A stretch of DNA of 64,000 nt from Streptomyces fumanus (GTDB lineage Bacteria; Actinomycetota; Actinomycetes; Streptomycetales; Streptomycetaceae): assembly GCF_014655295.1 (NCBI RefSeq), contig NZ_BNBI01000016.1, positions 109,107 through 173,106 of the forward strand. Reading direction: 5' to 3'. This document shows positions 1 to 8,890 of the stretch, piece after piece. A program made the translations under genes and the position numbers. The notes under the pieces were generated by a model, which ran no database searches, was not told the DNA's origin, and worked only from the letters and a program-made list of their open reading frames with translations. How positions within the stretch are numbered: position 1 is the first letter of the stretch; every line of letters starts with the position of its first letter.

Positions 1-306
1 TCGTGGACCACCGCCCTGCTGGGCGCCCTCGCGCTGGGCGCCGGTTACTTCGTACTGTGGCTGATCAACCCGGCCGGCATGGGCTTCGGCGACGTGAAGC
101 TGGCCCTGGGCGCCGGGGCCGTCCTCGGCTGGTACGGCTGGGCCACGGTGATGCTGGGCACCCTCGCCGGGTTCCTGCTCGGGGCGGTGTACGGCGGCGT
201 CCTCGTCCTGGCGCGCCGGGCCGGACGCAGGACGGCCATCGCGTTCGGGCCGTTCCTCATCGCGGGCGCCTTCCTCGGCGTACTGGCGGGCGCGTACGCG
301 GCGTGA
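1..306 (+). CDS. Prepilin peptidase, A24 family (C-terminal part only)
   Basis: The gene enters from outside the window; 101 residues are visible in frame 1. The visible part has three hydrophobic segments and the GFGDVK motif near residue 28, which is the second catalytic GxGD aspartate motif of A24 aspartyl prepilin peptidases. Such membrane enzymes cleave leader peptides of type IV pilin-like proteins; Streptomyces typically use them for Tad-like pilus components. The first catalytic aspartate and any N-methyltransferase domain would lie upstream and cannot be checked. It runs in the same direction as mqnC, about 100 bases upstream of it, but there is no functional reason to link the two. 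Confidence 0.8.
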   Translation, partial: SWTTALLGALALGAGYFVLWLINPAGMGFGDVKLALGAGAVLGWYGWATVMLGTLAGFLLGAVYGGVLVLARRAGRRTAIAFGPFLIAGAFLGVLAGAYAA

Positions 307-410
307 GGCGCGGAGCGCGTACGCCGGGGCGCCCGGCCTGGCGTCAGGCGGGCGCGACGGCTGGCGTAGGCTGAAACGGTCCGTCCACACCCCTTACGAA
401 AGGGACGCCG

Positions 411-1610
411 GTGACCGAGAAGGCCGACCTTCAGCCCATCCTCGACCGTGCCGCCGCCGGTGGGCGGATCACCCCCGAAGAGGCCCTCGCCCTGTACCGC
501 GACGCCCCGCTGCACGCGCTGGGCGCCGCCGCCGACACGATCCGCCGCCGCAGGTACGCCGGGATCGAGCACATCGCGACGTACATCATCGAGCGGAACA
601 TCAACTACACCAACGTGTGCGTCACGGCGTGCAAGTTCTGCGCGTTCTACGCGGCCCCGAAGGACACCGCGAAGGGCTGGACCCGCGACCTCGACGACAT
701 CCTGCGCCGCTGCGCGGAGACCGTCGAGCTGGGCGGGACGCAGATCATGTTCCAGGGCGGCCACCACCCGGACTACGGCGTCGAGTACTACGAGAAGCAC
801 TTCGCCGCCATCAAGAAGGAGTTCCCGCAGCTCGTCATCCACAGCCTGGGGGCGAGCGAGGTCGAGCACATGGCGCGGATCTCCAAGGTGTCCGTGGAGG
901 AGGCGATCCAGCGCATCCACGCCGCCGGGCTGGACTCGTTCGCCGGCGCCGGCGCCGAACTGCTGCCCGAGCGGCCCCGCAAGGCGATCGCGCCGCTGAA
1001 GGAGTCCGGCGAGCGCTGGCTGGAGATCATGGAGACGGCGCACAACCTCGGCGTCGAGTCCACCTCCACCATGCTCATGGGCACCGGCGAGACCAACGCC
1101 GAGCGGATCGAGCACCTGCGGATGATCCGGGACGTGCAGGACCGCACCGGCGGCTTCCGCGCCTTCATCCCGTACACCTACCAGCCCGAGAACAACCACC
1201 TGAAGGGCCGCACGCAGGCGACCCTCTTCGAGTACCTGCGGATGATCGCCATCGCGCGGATCTTCCTGGACAACGTGGCGCACATCCAGGGCTCCTGGCT
1301 GACCACCGGCAAGGAGGTCGGCCAGCTCTCCCTGCACTACGGCGCCGACGACCTCGGTTCGGTCATGCTGGAGGAGAACGTCGTCTCCTCGGCCGGCGCC
1401 CGGCACCGCTCCAACCGGCTGGAGCTGATCGACCTGATCCGCAAGGCGGGCCGGGTCCCGGCGCAGCGCGCCACGACGTACGAGCACCTCGTCGTGCACG
1501 ACGACCCGGCCAACGACCCCGTCGACGACCGCGTCGTCTCGCACATCTCCTCCACCGCGATCGACGGCGGCACCGCCCACCCCGAGCTGAAGCTGATCGC
1601 GGCCAACTGA
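411..1610 (+). CDS. mqnC: Cyclic dehypoxanthinyl futalosine synthase MqnC
   Basis: A 399-residue radical SAM enzyme of the futalosine route to menaquinone; the family cyclises dehypoxanthine futalosine to cyclic DHFL. The radical SAM cluster motif CxxxCxxC is at Cys70, Cys74 and Cys77, and length and the C-terminal half fit the MqnC/CofH-like family. The GTG start at 411 is preceded by a GAAAGGGA-type ribosome site. Other mqn genes are not in this window; in Streptomyces they lie elsewhere. The product would feed the methyltransferase at 7145 and supply quinone to the NADH dehydrogenase encoded from 11954. A small same-strand gene starts 7 bases after the stop. Confidence 0.95.
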   Translation: MTEKADLQPILDRAAAGGRITPEEALALYRDAPLHALGAAADTIRRRRYAGIEHIATYIIERNINYTNVCVTACKFCAFYAAPKDTAKGWTRDLDDILRRCAETVELGGTQIMFQGGHHPDYGVEYYEKHFAAIKKEFPQLVIHSLGASEVEHMARISKVSVEEAIQRIHAAGLDSFAGAGAELLPERPRKAIAPLKESGERWLEIMETAHNLGVESTSTMLMGTGETNAERIEHLRMIRDVQDRTGGFRAFIPYTYQPENNHLKGRTQATLFEYLRMIAIARIFLDNVAHIQGSWLTTGKEVGQLSLHYGADDLGSVMLEENVVSSAGARHRSNRLELIDLIRKAGRVPAQRATTYEHLVVHDDPANDPVDDRVVSHISSTAIDGGTAHPELKLIAAN

Positions 1611-1617
1611 CGCCCCC

Positions 1618-2061
1618 GTGCTGACGATCCACGCCGCCGACGAGGTCCGTACCGCCTGGGACGGCGAGCCGCTGCGGGACGCCGCGGTCGCCGTGACGGG
1701 CGAGCGGGTGACCCGGGTGGGACCCGCCGAGGACGTGGTACGGGCCTTTCCCGGCGCCCGGGTGCGGCGCTGGCCCGGTGTCCTGGGCCCCGGGCGGCTG
1801 CACGACGGGCCGCTGCCCGACGCGCCGAGCCCGCGGGAGCGGGTGCACGCGGTGCTGAAGCTGGGGGCGGTGGCCGTCCTGGCGGAGCACGTCGACGCGG
1901 AGCTGCGGGCCGCCGCCGTCCGCGGGGGCGTCCTGGTCCTGCCGGCCGCCCGCCCGGCCGTGCTGGCCGAGGGGGGACGGGCCGACCTCGCCGTCCTCGG
2001 GTCCGGCGGGGCGTGTCTGGCGACGGTGTGCGCGGGCCGCCTGGTCCACCGGCGGCGCTGA
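1618..2061 (+). CDS. Imidazolonepropionase-like domain protein
   Basis: A 147-residue protein starting at GTG 1618, 7 bases after mqnC and surely co-transcribed with it. The N-terminus (LTIHAADEVRTAWDG followed by a VTGERVTRVGP stretch) looks like the N-terminal beta-sandwich part of amidohydrolases such as imidazolonepropionase. The metal-binding barrel is missing, so it is probably not an independent hydrolase. Proteins of this size and shape commonly follow mqnC in Streptomyces. Its function is unknown; a supporting role in menaquinone synthesis is inferred only from position. Confidence 0.75.
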   Translation: MLTIHAADEVRTAWDGEPLRDAAVAVTGERVTRVGPAEDVVRAFPGARVRRWPGVLGPGRLHDGPLPDAPSPRERVHAVLKLGAVAVLAEHVDAELRAAAVRGGVLVLPAARPAVLAEGGRADLAVLGSGGACLATVCAGRLVHRRR

Positions 2062-2084
2062 AGTCTCCCTGTCCCCGGGGCGGT

Positions 2085-3101
2085 TCAGCCCGCGAACGCC
2101 TTCCCGAACGCCCCCGCCTCCTGCGTCACACCGCTGCAGTCGGTCGCCGCGTCGTCCGAGCCGGCGTCGTCGTCGCACGGCTGGTCGCGGAAGGCCGACC
2201 ACATCGACACCCAGGCGAGGGACTTCTGCTCCGCGAAGGCACGCACCCGCGCCGCGTCCGCCAGCGTGAACGTCTCCCCGGCCACGTCGTTGACGCCGAT
2301 CATCGAGGTCAGCGCCATGCCCCGCCAGGCGTCCGCGTCGGACAGGCCGAACACCTCCTTGAGCTGGCGGTGCGCGGCCTTCGCGGAGGTGACGGCGTAA
2401 TCGCCCATGTCGCCGGTGTAGGACTCGCCGTAGTTCATGGTCATCAGGTTGACCGTGGAGACCTGGACGCCGTGGTCGTTGGCGGACTCCAGCAGCGCCA
2501 GGCCGTCCTCGTCGAGCCCCGAGGGCATCACCGGCAGGGTGTACGAGATCGTCAGGTCCGCGCGCTCGTCCTGGAGCAGCGCGAGCGCCTCCGAGCGCAG
2601 GGCGACCGAGTCGGCGTCGGTCAGCTCGTCGCCCTCGATGTCGAAGTCGGCGAGCGTGGTGCCGGCGGCGTCCAGGGCCGCGCCGTACGCCTCGGCCAGC
2701 TTCCGCGCGCTGCCGCAGGTCGCCGCCAGTTCCTTGCCGGAGGCGCCCCCGAAGGAGACGCGGACCGCGGCGCCGTCCGCGGTGAGCTGCGCGATCCGGG
2801 AGGTGACCGAGGAGTCGTCGATCGCGTGCGTGCCGTTCCACTCGGGGGTGCAGTCGCTGCCCGAGGAGATCACGAAGGCCAGGTTGTACGCCGCCGGGGA
2901 GCCCGCCGAGTCGTTGGCGGAGGCACCGGTCGCGCTGACGTACGGGGCGTACGCGGTGGTGGACGGGGCGGCCGTCGAGGGCGGGGCGGAGGGGGCCGCG
3001 TCCGTGCCGCCCGTACCGTCCGTACCGTTCCGCGAACACCCCGCCGCCACGAGGGCGATCAGGCAGACCAGCCCGGCGGCGGACTTTCGTGCACGGGTCA
3101 T
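2085..3101 (-). CDS. Secreted chitinase-like lipoprotein (GH18 family)
   Basis: A 338-residue protein. The start is the ATG at 3101, preceded by CAGGAG on the minus strand; an upstream in-frame extension lacks a ribosome site. The N-terminus is a lipoprotein signal with lipobox VAAGC (Cys22), followed by a Ser/Thr/Pro/Ala linker and, from about residue 50, a TIM-barrel domain. SFGG (116-119) and FDIE, with Asp152, Asp154 and Glu156, match the GH18 sheet-three and DxDxE catalytic motifs; Glu156 would be the acid/base. It is expected to hydrolyse chitin or a similar N-acetylglucosamine polymer at the cell surface. It converges with the mqnC pair, 23 bases apart, with no clear terminator between. 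No typical chitinase direct-repeat operator was seen upstream. Confidence 0.8.
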   Translation of the reverse strand: MTRARKSAAGLVCLIALVAAGCSRNGTDGTGGTDAAPSAPPSTAAPSTTAYAPYVSATGASANDSAGSPAAYNLAFVISSGSDCTPEWNGTHAIDDSSVTSRIAQLTADGAAVRVSFGGASGKELAATCGSARKLAEAYGAALDAAGTTLADFDIEGDELTDADSVALRSEALALLQDERADLTISYTLPVMPSGLDEDGLALLESANDHGVQVSTVNLMTMNYGESYTGDMGDYAVTSAKAAHRQLKEVFGLSDADAWRGMALTSMIGVNDVAGETFTLADAARVRAFAEQKSLAWVSMWSAFRDQPCDDDAGSDDAATDCSGVTQEAGAFGKAFAG

Positions 3102-3335
3102 CGGGTGCGCTCCTGCCTGCAAGAATTGTCGAAGGCTCTCGTGGGTTTGTCCCAGGACGGAAACGAAGACCGTCCCCGGACCGGAAAGGTTCCATACCGG
3201 ACTGTGTCCCACCTGGGAGAACGTCCGGATTTCCGGTGGCTTTCTTAGGTGGGTGACAGGCTCGGGCGTTTCTCATGGACGGCACACAAGAAAGTCAGAG
3301 TTTCGGTCACATAAACCCCTCCTAACATCCGGGGA

Positions 3336-3764
3336 ATGCATTCCGAGACCGCCATCGAGACCCGCGCCGCGGCGCGCGGTCGCCGTCGCAAACGCGGCAA
3401 CGGGTCCGCCGACGGGCCCGTGTTCGTTGACACCTCCGGTCGCCGGGCCCGGCTGCTGCGCCGGATCGGGCTGCTGCTGGGCGCCGTCTGCTGCGGGTAC
3501 GCGATCGTGCTGGGCCTGGCCTTCATGGGCATCGGCACCTCGATCAACCCGTCCTCGCTGCTGCCGTTCGGCGCCAGCGGGAACGGCACCGCCCCGGGCG
3601 GCGGCCTCCGGCCCCAGGGCGGAGCCGTGCCCAGCGGAGCCGTCCCGAGCGGCGCCCCCAGCGGGGCCCCGAGCGGCGCCCCCACCGGCGTACCCGCCGC
3701 CCCGCCCGGCGGCGCTGCCGTCAGCTCCGCCCCCACCCCGGCCGCCTCCGCGACCGCCGACTGA
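3336..3764 (+). CDS. Small single-pass membrane protein with Pro/Gly/Ala-rich tail
   Basis: 142 residues: a basic N-terminus with RGRRRKRG, one membrane segment at about residues 44-65, and a low-complexity extracytoplasmic tail rich in Gly, Pro, Ala and Ser with repeated PSGA units. No known domain is visible. It lies 19 bases before the deacetylase/glycosyltransferase and is probably the first gene of that operon, so it may be an accessory subunit of the polysaccharide synthase. The role is inferred from position only. Confidence 0.7.
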   Translation: MHSETAIETRAAARGRRRKRGNGSADGPVFVDTSGRRARLLRRIGLLLGAVCCGYAIVLGLAFMGIGTSINPSSLLPFGASGNGTAPGGGLRPQGGAVPSGAVPSGAPSGAPSGAPTGVPAAPPGGAAVSSAPTPAASATAD

Positions 3765-3783
3765 CCGGAGTCGCAGCCACCCC

Positions 3784-6018
3784 ATGACCAGCACGACACC
3801 CCCGCGCGGCCGGCGCCGCGCCCCCAGCCGCATGGAACGGGCGGCCGGCCGCGCCGCGGCCCTGCAACGGCCGCGGGTCATCCTCGCCCTGCTGCTCCTG
3901 CTGGCGCTGACCTGCGTCATGCTCCTGGACGGCTATCTGCGCGCCGAGGTCGGCGGCGACCAGCGGGTCCGCACCGGGGCCAGCTCCAGCGACGTACCCG
4001 ACGAGGTCATCGACGGCGGCCCGATCCTCACCTTCCAGGGCGGGCAGGCCACCACCGTCTCCGTCCCGGACAAGACCATCGCGCTCACCTTCGACGACGG
4101 CCCCGACGCCACCTGGACGCCGAAGGTCCTCAAGATCCTGGAGAAGTACGACGTACCCGGCACGTTCTTCCTGGTCGGCTCGATGGTCTCGCGCTACCCG
4201 GACATCGTCGAGGACATGGTCGACCAGGGCAACGAGGTGGGCGTCCACACCTTCACCCACGTCGACCTCTCCTACCAGAGCGAGGCCCGCGTCACCCGCG
4301 AGATAGAACAGACCCAGTTGGCGCTGGCCGGCGCGGCCGGCATCACCACCACACTGTTCCGGGCGCCGTACTCCTCCGAGACGGACGCCATCGACAACTA
4401 CAGTTGGCCGGTCTACGAGAAGCTCGGCGAGGACGGCTACACCAGCGTCTTCATCGACACCGACAGCGACGACTGGAAGCGCCCCGGCGTCTCGAAGATC
4501 ATCGAGTGGGCCACGCCGGAGGACGGCGAGGGCGCCTCCGTCCTCTTCCACGACGCCGGCGGCGAGCGCGCGCAGACCATCGCGGCACTGCCGAAGTACA
4601 TCGAGAAGATGAAGGCGAAGGGCTACACCTTCACCACCATCAGCGGCGTCATGGCGGAGCAGCGCGGCACGGGAGCGGGCGCCGCACCGCTCCAGCAGGG
4701 AACCTCCCGGCTCCAGGCCGCCCACCACCGGGCCACCGGCGCCACCCTCTACGAGGGCAAGGCGCTCATCGCGGCGGTCGCCGTCGCCGAGTGGACCGTG
4801 CCCGCCCTGTCGGCCGGGCTGGCGGTCGTCGGCGTGGCCGTGCTGGGCCGCTTCGGGATGATGCTGCTGCTGGCCCGCCGTCACCACCGGCAGCGCAACA
4901 GACGCCGGTTCAGTTGGGGGCCGCCGGTCACCCGCCGGGTGAGCGTGATCGTCCCGGCGTACAACGAGAAGGAGTGCATCGCCAACACCCTGCGGTCGCT
5001 GGCGCACAGCACCCACCCGATCGAGGTGATCGTCGTCGACGACGGCTCGACCGACGGCACCGCGGAGATCGCCCGCGAGGCGGCTCGCTCGCTGGGCATG
5101 ACCGACGTGAGGGTGATCCGCCAGGAGAACGCGGGCAAGCCCGCCGCCCTCAACCACGGGGTGCGCAGCGCCCGGTGCGACATCGTCGTGATGATGGACG
5201 GCGACACCGTCTTCGAGCCGGACACCGTACGGCACCTCGTCCAGCCGTTCGCCGACCCGGCCGTCGGCGCGGTCGCGGGCAACGCCAAGGTCGGCAACCG
5301 CTCCACCGTCATCGGCGCCTGGCAGCACATCGAGTACGTGATGGGCTTCAACCTCGACCGGCGCATGTACGACCTGCTGCGCTGCATGCCGACCATCCCG
5401 GGCGCGATCGGCGCGTTCCGCCGCGAGGCGGTGCTCGACGCCGGCGGGATGAGCGAGGACACCCTCGCCGAGGACACCGACATCACCATCGCCCTGCACC
5501 GCGCGGGCTGGCGGGTCGTCTACCAGGAGCACGCCCGCGCCTGGACGGAGGCCCCCGGCTCCCTCAAGCAGCTCTGGTCCCAGCGCTACCGCTGGTCGTA
5601 CGGGACCATGCAGGCGCTGTGGAAGCACCGCGGGTCCCTCACCGACCGGGGGCCCTCGGGCCGCTTCGGCCGGGTCGGGATGCCGCTGGTGGTGATCTTC
5701 CAGATCGTCACGCCGGTCTTCGCCCCGCTGATCGACGTGTTCACCGCCTACTCGATGATCTTCATCGACTTCCGGGCGGCACTGGGGGCCTGGCTGGCGG
5801 TGCTCGGCGTCCAGGTGTGCTGCGCGGCGTACGCCTTCCGCCTGGACCGGGAGAAGTACCGGTACCTGCTGATGATGCCGCTCCAGCAGCTCGCCTACCG
5901 GCAGTTGATGTACCTGGTCCTGATCCACTCCTGCGTCACCGCGCTGACCGGCGGCAGGCTGCGCTGGCAGAAGCTGAAGCGCACCGGAGAGGTCGGCACC
6001 CCGGCGGGGACGGTGTGA
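3784..6018 (+). CDS. Fused polysaccharide deacetylase / processive family 2 glycosyltransferase
   Basis: A 744-residue membrane protein. Order: basic N-terminus; membrane segment about 31-50; NodB-type deacetylase about 95-300 with TFDDGPD (first Asp/metal motif), HTFTH and RAPYS; membrane segments about 335-365; GT2 domain from about 385 with VSVIVPAYN, DDGSTDG, DGDT, EDTD and QRYRW; then three or four membrane helices. QxxRW marks processive beta-glycosyltransferases such as cellulose, chitin and poly-GlcNAc synthases. One polypeptide thus combines polymer synthesis in the cytoplasm with deacetylation outside, like a fused PgaC/PgaB pair and like Streptomyces MatB. A beta-1,6-GlcNAc-like product is inferred, not shown. 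The stop overlaps the next ATG (TGATG). Confidence 0.9.
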   Translation: MTSTTPPRGRRRAPSRMERAAGRAAALQRPRVILALLLLLALTCVMLLDGYLRAEVGGDQRVRTGASSSDVPDEVIDGGPILTFQGGQATTVSVPDKTIALTFDDGPDATWTPKVLKILEKYDVPGTFFLVGSMVSRYPDIVEDMVDQGNEVGVHTFTHVDLSYQSEARVTREIEQTQLALAGAAGITTTLFRAPYSSETDAIDNYSWPVYEKLGEDGYTSVFIDTDSDDWKRPGVSKIIEWATPEDGEGASVLFHDAGGERAQTIAALPKYIEKMKAKGYTFTTISGVMAEQRGTGAGAAPLQQGTSRLQAAHHRATGATLYEGKALIAAVAVAEWTVPALSAGLAVVGVAVLGRFGMMLLLARRHHRQRNRRRFSWGPPVTRRVSVIVPAYNEKECIANTLRSLAHSTHPIEVIVVDDGSTDGTAEIAREAARSLGMTDVRVIRQENAGKPAALNHGVRSARCDIVVMMDGDTVFEPDTVRHLVQPFADPAVGAVAGNAKVGNRSTVIGAWQHIEYVMGFNLDRRMYDLLRCMPTIPGAIGAFRREAVLDAGGMSEDTLAEDTDITIALHRAGWRVVYQEHARAWTEAPGSLKQLWSQRYRWSYGTMQALWKHRGSLTDRGPSGRFGRVGMPLVVIFQIVTPVFAPLIDVFTAYSMIFIDFRAALGAWLAVLGVQVCCAAYAFRLDREKYRYLLMMPLQQLAYRQLMYLVLIHSCVTALTGGRLRWQKLKRTGEVGTPAGTV

Positions 6019-7121
6019 TGGGGGCGCACAGCAAGGGCGGTCCCGTCCTCCCGCGCCCGGCCGCCCCGCCGTCCGGGGCGACCGGGGCGGGGGGCCGGGA
6101 CCGCTACTTCGACACCCTGCGCGCTCTCGCCCTGGTCCGGGTGGTGACGTACCACACCTTCGGCTGGGCCTGGGCCGGGCTGGTCTTCCCGTCGATGGGG
6201 ATCATGTTCGGCCTCGCGGGCACGCTGATGGCCAGGTCGCTGGAGCGGCCCGCCCTGGCGGTGGTGCGCGGCCGGGTGCGCCGGCTGCTGCCGCCGTTCT
6301 GGTTCTGGGGCGTCTTCGTGGTGGCGGCGATGCTGGTCCACGGCTGGATGCCGGACTGGCGGATCGTCTACTGGGTGGTGCCACTGGGCGACCCGCCGGG
6401 CAGCGCCTGGGGCGAGCAGGCGTGGGAGATCCTCTGGTACCTGCGCACCTACCTGTGGTTCGTGCTGCTCTCGCCCCTGCTGCTGCGGGTGTTCCGGCTC
6501 GCCCCGGTCCCCGTCCTGCTGTCCTGCCTGGTACCGGTCGTGGTCCTCCAGTACGGCTGGCAACCGCCGGACGACCGCTTCGGCACCGGCCTGCTCGACC
6601 TGACGACCTACCTGTTCTGCTGGGTCCTCGGCTTCGCGCACCGCGACGGGGTGCTGGCCCGGCTGCGGCCCGCCGCCGTGGTCCCGCCGGCGCTCGCCGC
6701 GCTCGCGTACGGCGCCTGGTACGCCCTCGCGCACCAGGGGGAGTACGGCACCTACGACCTGGACGACATCCCGCTCGCCCAGGCGTTCTGGTCGGCCGGG
6801 TACGTGACGCTGCTGATGTACTCCAAGGCGCGGCTCGGCATCGGCCTCGCCGGGCTCGCCCGCCACCGGAGGCTGGACCGACTGGTGACCGTCTTCAACG
6901 CGCGGGCGGTGACGGTCTACCTCTGGCACGAGCTGGCCCTGGTGCTGGCCGTGCCGCTGATCGACCAGCTCTGGAAGGTGCCCGCCTTCGAGGCGTACCT
7001 GCCGCTGGACAGCCAGTGGTTCCTGTTCGGCGTCGGCTGGGTGCTGATCGCGGCGTTCATCGTCGCGTGCGGCTGGGTCGAGGACGTGGCGGCACGCAGG
7101 AGGCCCAGGCTGCTGCCGTGA
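6018..7121 (+). CDS. Membrane acyltransferase, family 3
   Basis: 367 residues with about ten hydrophobic helices. The opening RYFDTLRALALVRVVTYH with a conserved histidine in the first helix, and a later FNARAVTVYLWHE segment, are typical of acyltransferase family 3 (OafA/WecH type). These proteins move acyl groups, often acetyl, onto extracellular glycans. The ATG overlaps the stop of the preceding synthase by one base, so the two are translationally coupled; it most likely O-acylates the polymer made by that protein. The exact substrate is not evident. Confidence 0.88.
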   Translation: MGAHSKGGPVLPRPAAPPSGATGAGGRDRYFDTLRALALVRVVTYHTFGWAWAGLVFPSMGIMFGLAGTLMARSLERPALAVVRGRVRRLLPPFWFWGVFVVAAMLVHGWMPDWRIVYWVVPLGDPPGSAWGEQAWEILWYLRTYLWFVLLSPLLLRVFRLAPVPVLLSCLVPVVVLQYGWQPPDDRFGTGLLDLTTYLFCWVLGFAHRDGVLARLRPAAVVPPALAALAYGAWYALAHQGEYGTYDLDDIPLAQAFWSAGYVTLLMYSKARLGIGLAGLARHRRLDRLVTVFNARAVTVYLWHELALVLAVPLIDQLWKVPAFEAYLPLDSQWFLFGVGWVLIAAFIVACGWVEDVAARRRPRLLP

Positions 7122-7144
7122 TCCCGCCCTGCAAGAATGGCCGG

Positions 7145-7840
7145 GTGACCCGCGCCTCCCTGAACAAGCAGCCGCACGAAGTCGCCTCGATGTTCGACCA
7201 CGTGGCGGAACGGTACGACCTCACCAACGACGTGCTCTCGCTCGGCCAGGACCGGGTGTGGCGCAAGGCGGTGGCCCGGGCCGTCGACGCCCGGCCCGCG
7301 CAGAAGGTCCTCGACCTCGCGGCGGGCACGGCCACCTCCTCGCTGCCCTTCGCCCGCACCGGCGCCTACGTCGTGCCCTGCGACTTCTCGCTGGGGATGC
7401 TGCGGGTCGGCAAGCAGCGGCACGCCTGGCTGCCGTTCACCGCGGGCGACGCGACCAGGCTGCCGTTCCGGGACGACGTGTTCGACGCCGTGACCATCTC
7501 CTTCGGGCTGCGCAACGTACAGGACACCGACGCGGCGCTGCGCGAGCTGTACCGGGTGACGCGGCCCGGCGGGCGGGTCGTCATCTGCGAGTTCTCGCAT
7601 CCGACGTGGGCGCCCTTCCGTACCGTCTACACCGAGTACCTGATGCGGGCGCTGCCGCCGGTCGCCCGCGCGGTCTCCTCCAACCCCGACGCCTACGTCT
7701 ACCTCGCCGAGTCCATCCGCGACTGGCCCGACCAGCCCGCCCTCGCCGGGAAGCTGCGCGCGGCGGGCTGGTCGAAGGTGGCCTGGCGGAACCTGACCGG
7801 CGGGGTGGTGGCGCTGCACCGGGGGTTCAAGGAGAGCTGA
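7145..7840 (+). CDS. menG: Demethylmenaquinone C-methyltransferase
   Basis: 231 residues of the UbiE/MenG family, starting at GTG 7145. VASMFDHVAERYDLTND at the N-terminus is the family signature; VLDLAAGTATSSLP is the SAM-binding glycine motif; FGLRNV and the LYRVTRPGGRVVICEFS segment complete it. It methylates demethylmenaquinone to menaquinone with SAM at the membrane, the last ring-modifying step. It follows the acyltransferase by 23 bases but belongs functionally with mqnC, the prenyl reductase at 8953 and the polyprenyl synthase at 53752. Confidence 0.93.
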   Translation: MTRASLNKQPHEVASMFDHVAERYDLTNDVLSLGQDRVWRKAVARAVDARPAQKVLDLAAGTATSSLPFARTGAYVVPCDFSLGMLRVGKQRHAWLPFTAGDATRLPFRDDVFDAVTISFGLRNVQDTDAALRELYRVTRPGGRVVICEFSHPTWAPFRTVYTEYLMRALPPVARAVSSNPDAYVYLAESIRDWPDQPALAGKLRAAGWSKVAWRNLTGGVVALHRGFKES

Positions 7841-7904
7841 GCGGCGGGCGGGTGCCGGGCGGGGCCGCCGGCGCCTCGGTTCAGCGGTCCAGCGGTCCAG
7901 CGGT

Positions 7905-8261
7905 TCACGGAGAGCCGAGCGCCGCGTACATCGGGGGGCCCGGTTCCTCCAGTTCCCGTTTCAGGCCGCCCCCGGAGGGCTTCGGCGGGCGCGGCTCGCG
8001 GACGCCCGCGCCGCCGGCCCCCTCGCCCTCCCCGAAGTCGAACCACACCGTGACCACCGCCCCGCGCGGCACCTCCGCACCGGGCGGCGGGTACTGCCGT
8101 ACGACGTGGTCGACGACGGTACGGAGGAAGTCGGGACGGTCCGGGGCGGCCAGCAGCACCCCGTGCGCGTACGCCGACGCCCGCGCGTCCACGGCCATCA
8201 GACCGACGAGCCTCGGCACCCGGACTTCCAGCGTTCTGGGCGTAGTCGGCACGGATCTCAC
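7905..8261 (-). CDS. Small PASTA-domain protein
   Basis: 118 residues. From about residue 14 to 75 it has a PASTA fold pattern (VPRLVGLMAVDARASAYAHG, then QYPPPGAEVPRGAVVTVW). The rest is a charged Gly/Pro tail. PASTA domains usually bind peptidoglycan or beta-lactams on kinases and PBPs, but here there is no signal peptide or membrane segment, so the role is unclear. The GTG at 8261 is used; a GTG nine bases downstream with GGGGTGAG before it is an equally good start. It converges with menG. Confidence 0.75.
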   Translation of the reverse strand: MRSVPTTPRTLEVRVPRLVGLMAVDARASAYAHGVLLAAPDRPDFLRTVVDHVVRQYPPPGAEVPRGAVVTVWFDFGEGEGAGGAGVREPRPPKPSGGGLKRELEEPGPPMYAALGSP

Positions 8262-8318
8262 CCCCAGCGGTACCGGCAGCCTAGCCGCGCCGAACCCCCC
8301 ACTGGAAGCTCTCCGTCA

Positions 8319-8335
8319 TTTTTTCCGTCGAAAAA
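8319..8335. promoter_or_regulatory. AT-rich dyad in a GC-rich gap
   Basis: A run of T, a short CCGTC core and a run of A form an almost symmetrical site (TTTTTC...GAAAAA arms at 8320-8325 and 8330-8335). It sits between the GNAT stop and the PASTA start on the minus strand. It could be a weak terminator for the GNAT gene or a protein-binding site. Confidence 0.3.
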
Positions 8336-8345
8336 CTACACAGTG

Positions 8346-8852
8346 TCACCAGGTGAGCCGGTAGCAGTGCCCCGCCTCCTGCCGCGTCGGCGTCCGGAAC
8401 GTCTCGGCGAGCCGCATCCCCAGCCGCCGGGTGACGGCGATGGACCGGCTGTTGCGCGCGTCGACCATCGCCACCACCCCCGGTACGCCCGCCGCGCGCA
8501 CCCGGTGCAGCGTCTCCCGCGCCGCCGCCGTGACGTACCCCTTGCCCCAGTGCGCCCGCCCCAGCCGCCAGCCGATCTCGATCTCGCCCCGCGGTCCCCA
8601 CTCCCAGGGCCAGGGCTGGGCGCCGGTGAAGCCGACGACCTCGCCGGCACCGTCCAGCACGGTCCACAGGCAGAAGCCGCGCTCGGCGTCGTGGCGGCGC
8701 TGGCGGGCGGTCAGCTCCTCGTAGACGGAGAGTTCGGCCGCCCGTCCGCCGTGGAACTCCATGACCTGGGGATCGTCGAAGACCCGGTGCCAGGCCACGG
8801 CGTCCTCGTCGGTGGGAACGCGCAGCCGTACAGCGGGGAGAGCCTGTTCCAC
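8346..8852 (-). CDS. GNAT family N-acetyltransferase (RimJ/RimL-like)
   Basis: 168 residues forming one GNAT domain of the RimJ/RimL-like group: LRVPTDEDAVAWHRVF at the start, then IEIGWRLGRAHWGKGYVTAA, which contains the acetyl-CoA pyrophosphate loop (R/QxxGxG-like), and NSRSIAVTRRLGM, the conserved C-terminal helix. It transfers an acetyl group from acetyl-CoA to an amine; the acceptor cannot be read from the sequence. It is divergent from the prenyl reductase, about 100 bases away. Confidence 0.85.
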   Translation of the reverse strand: MEQALPAVRLRVPTDEDAVAWHRVFDDPQVMEFHGGRAAELSVYEELTARQRRHDAERGFCLWTVLDGAGEVVGFTGAQPWPWEWGPRGEIEIGWRLGRAHWGKGYVTAAARETLHRVRAAGVPGVVAMVDARNSRSIAVTRRLGMRLAETFRTPTRQEAGHCYRLTW

Positions 8853-8890
8853 GGGGGCAACCCTTCAGCCGGGTGATCGATGACGCTGAA

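Noticed and set aside
3721..5928. Long open frame antisense to the deacetylase/glycosyltransferase
   Set aside because: Its codon pattern mirrors the plus-strand gene and the product is low-complexity with no domain. High GC makes such shadows common here.
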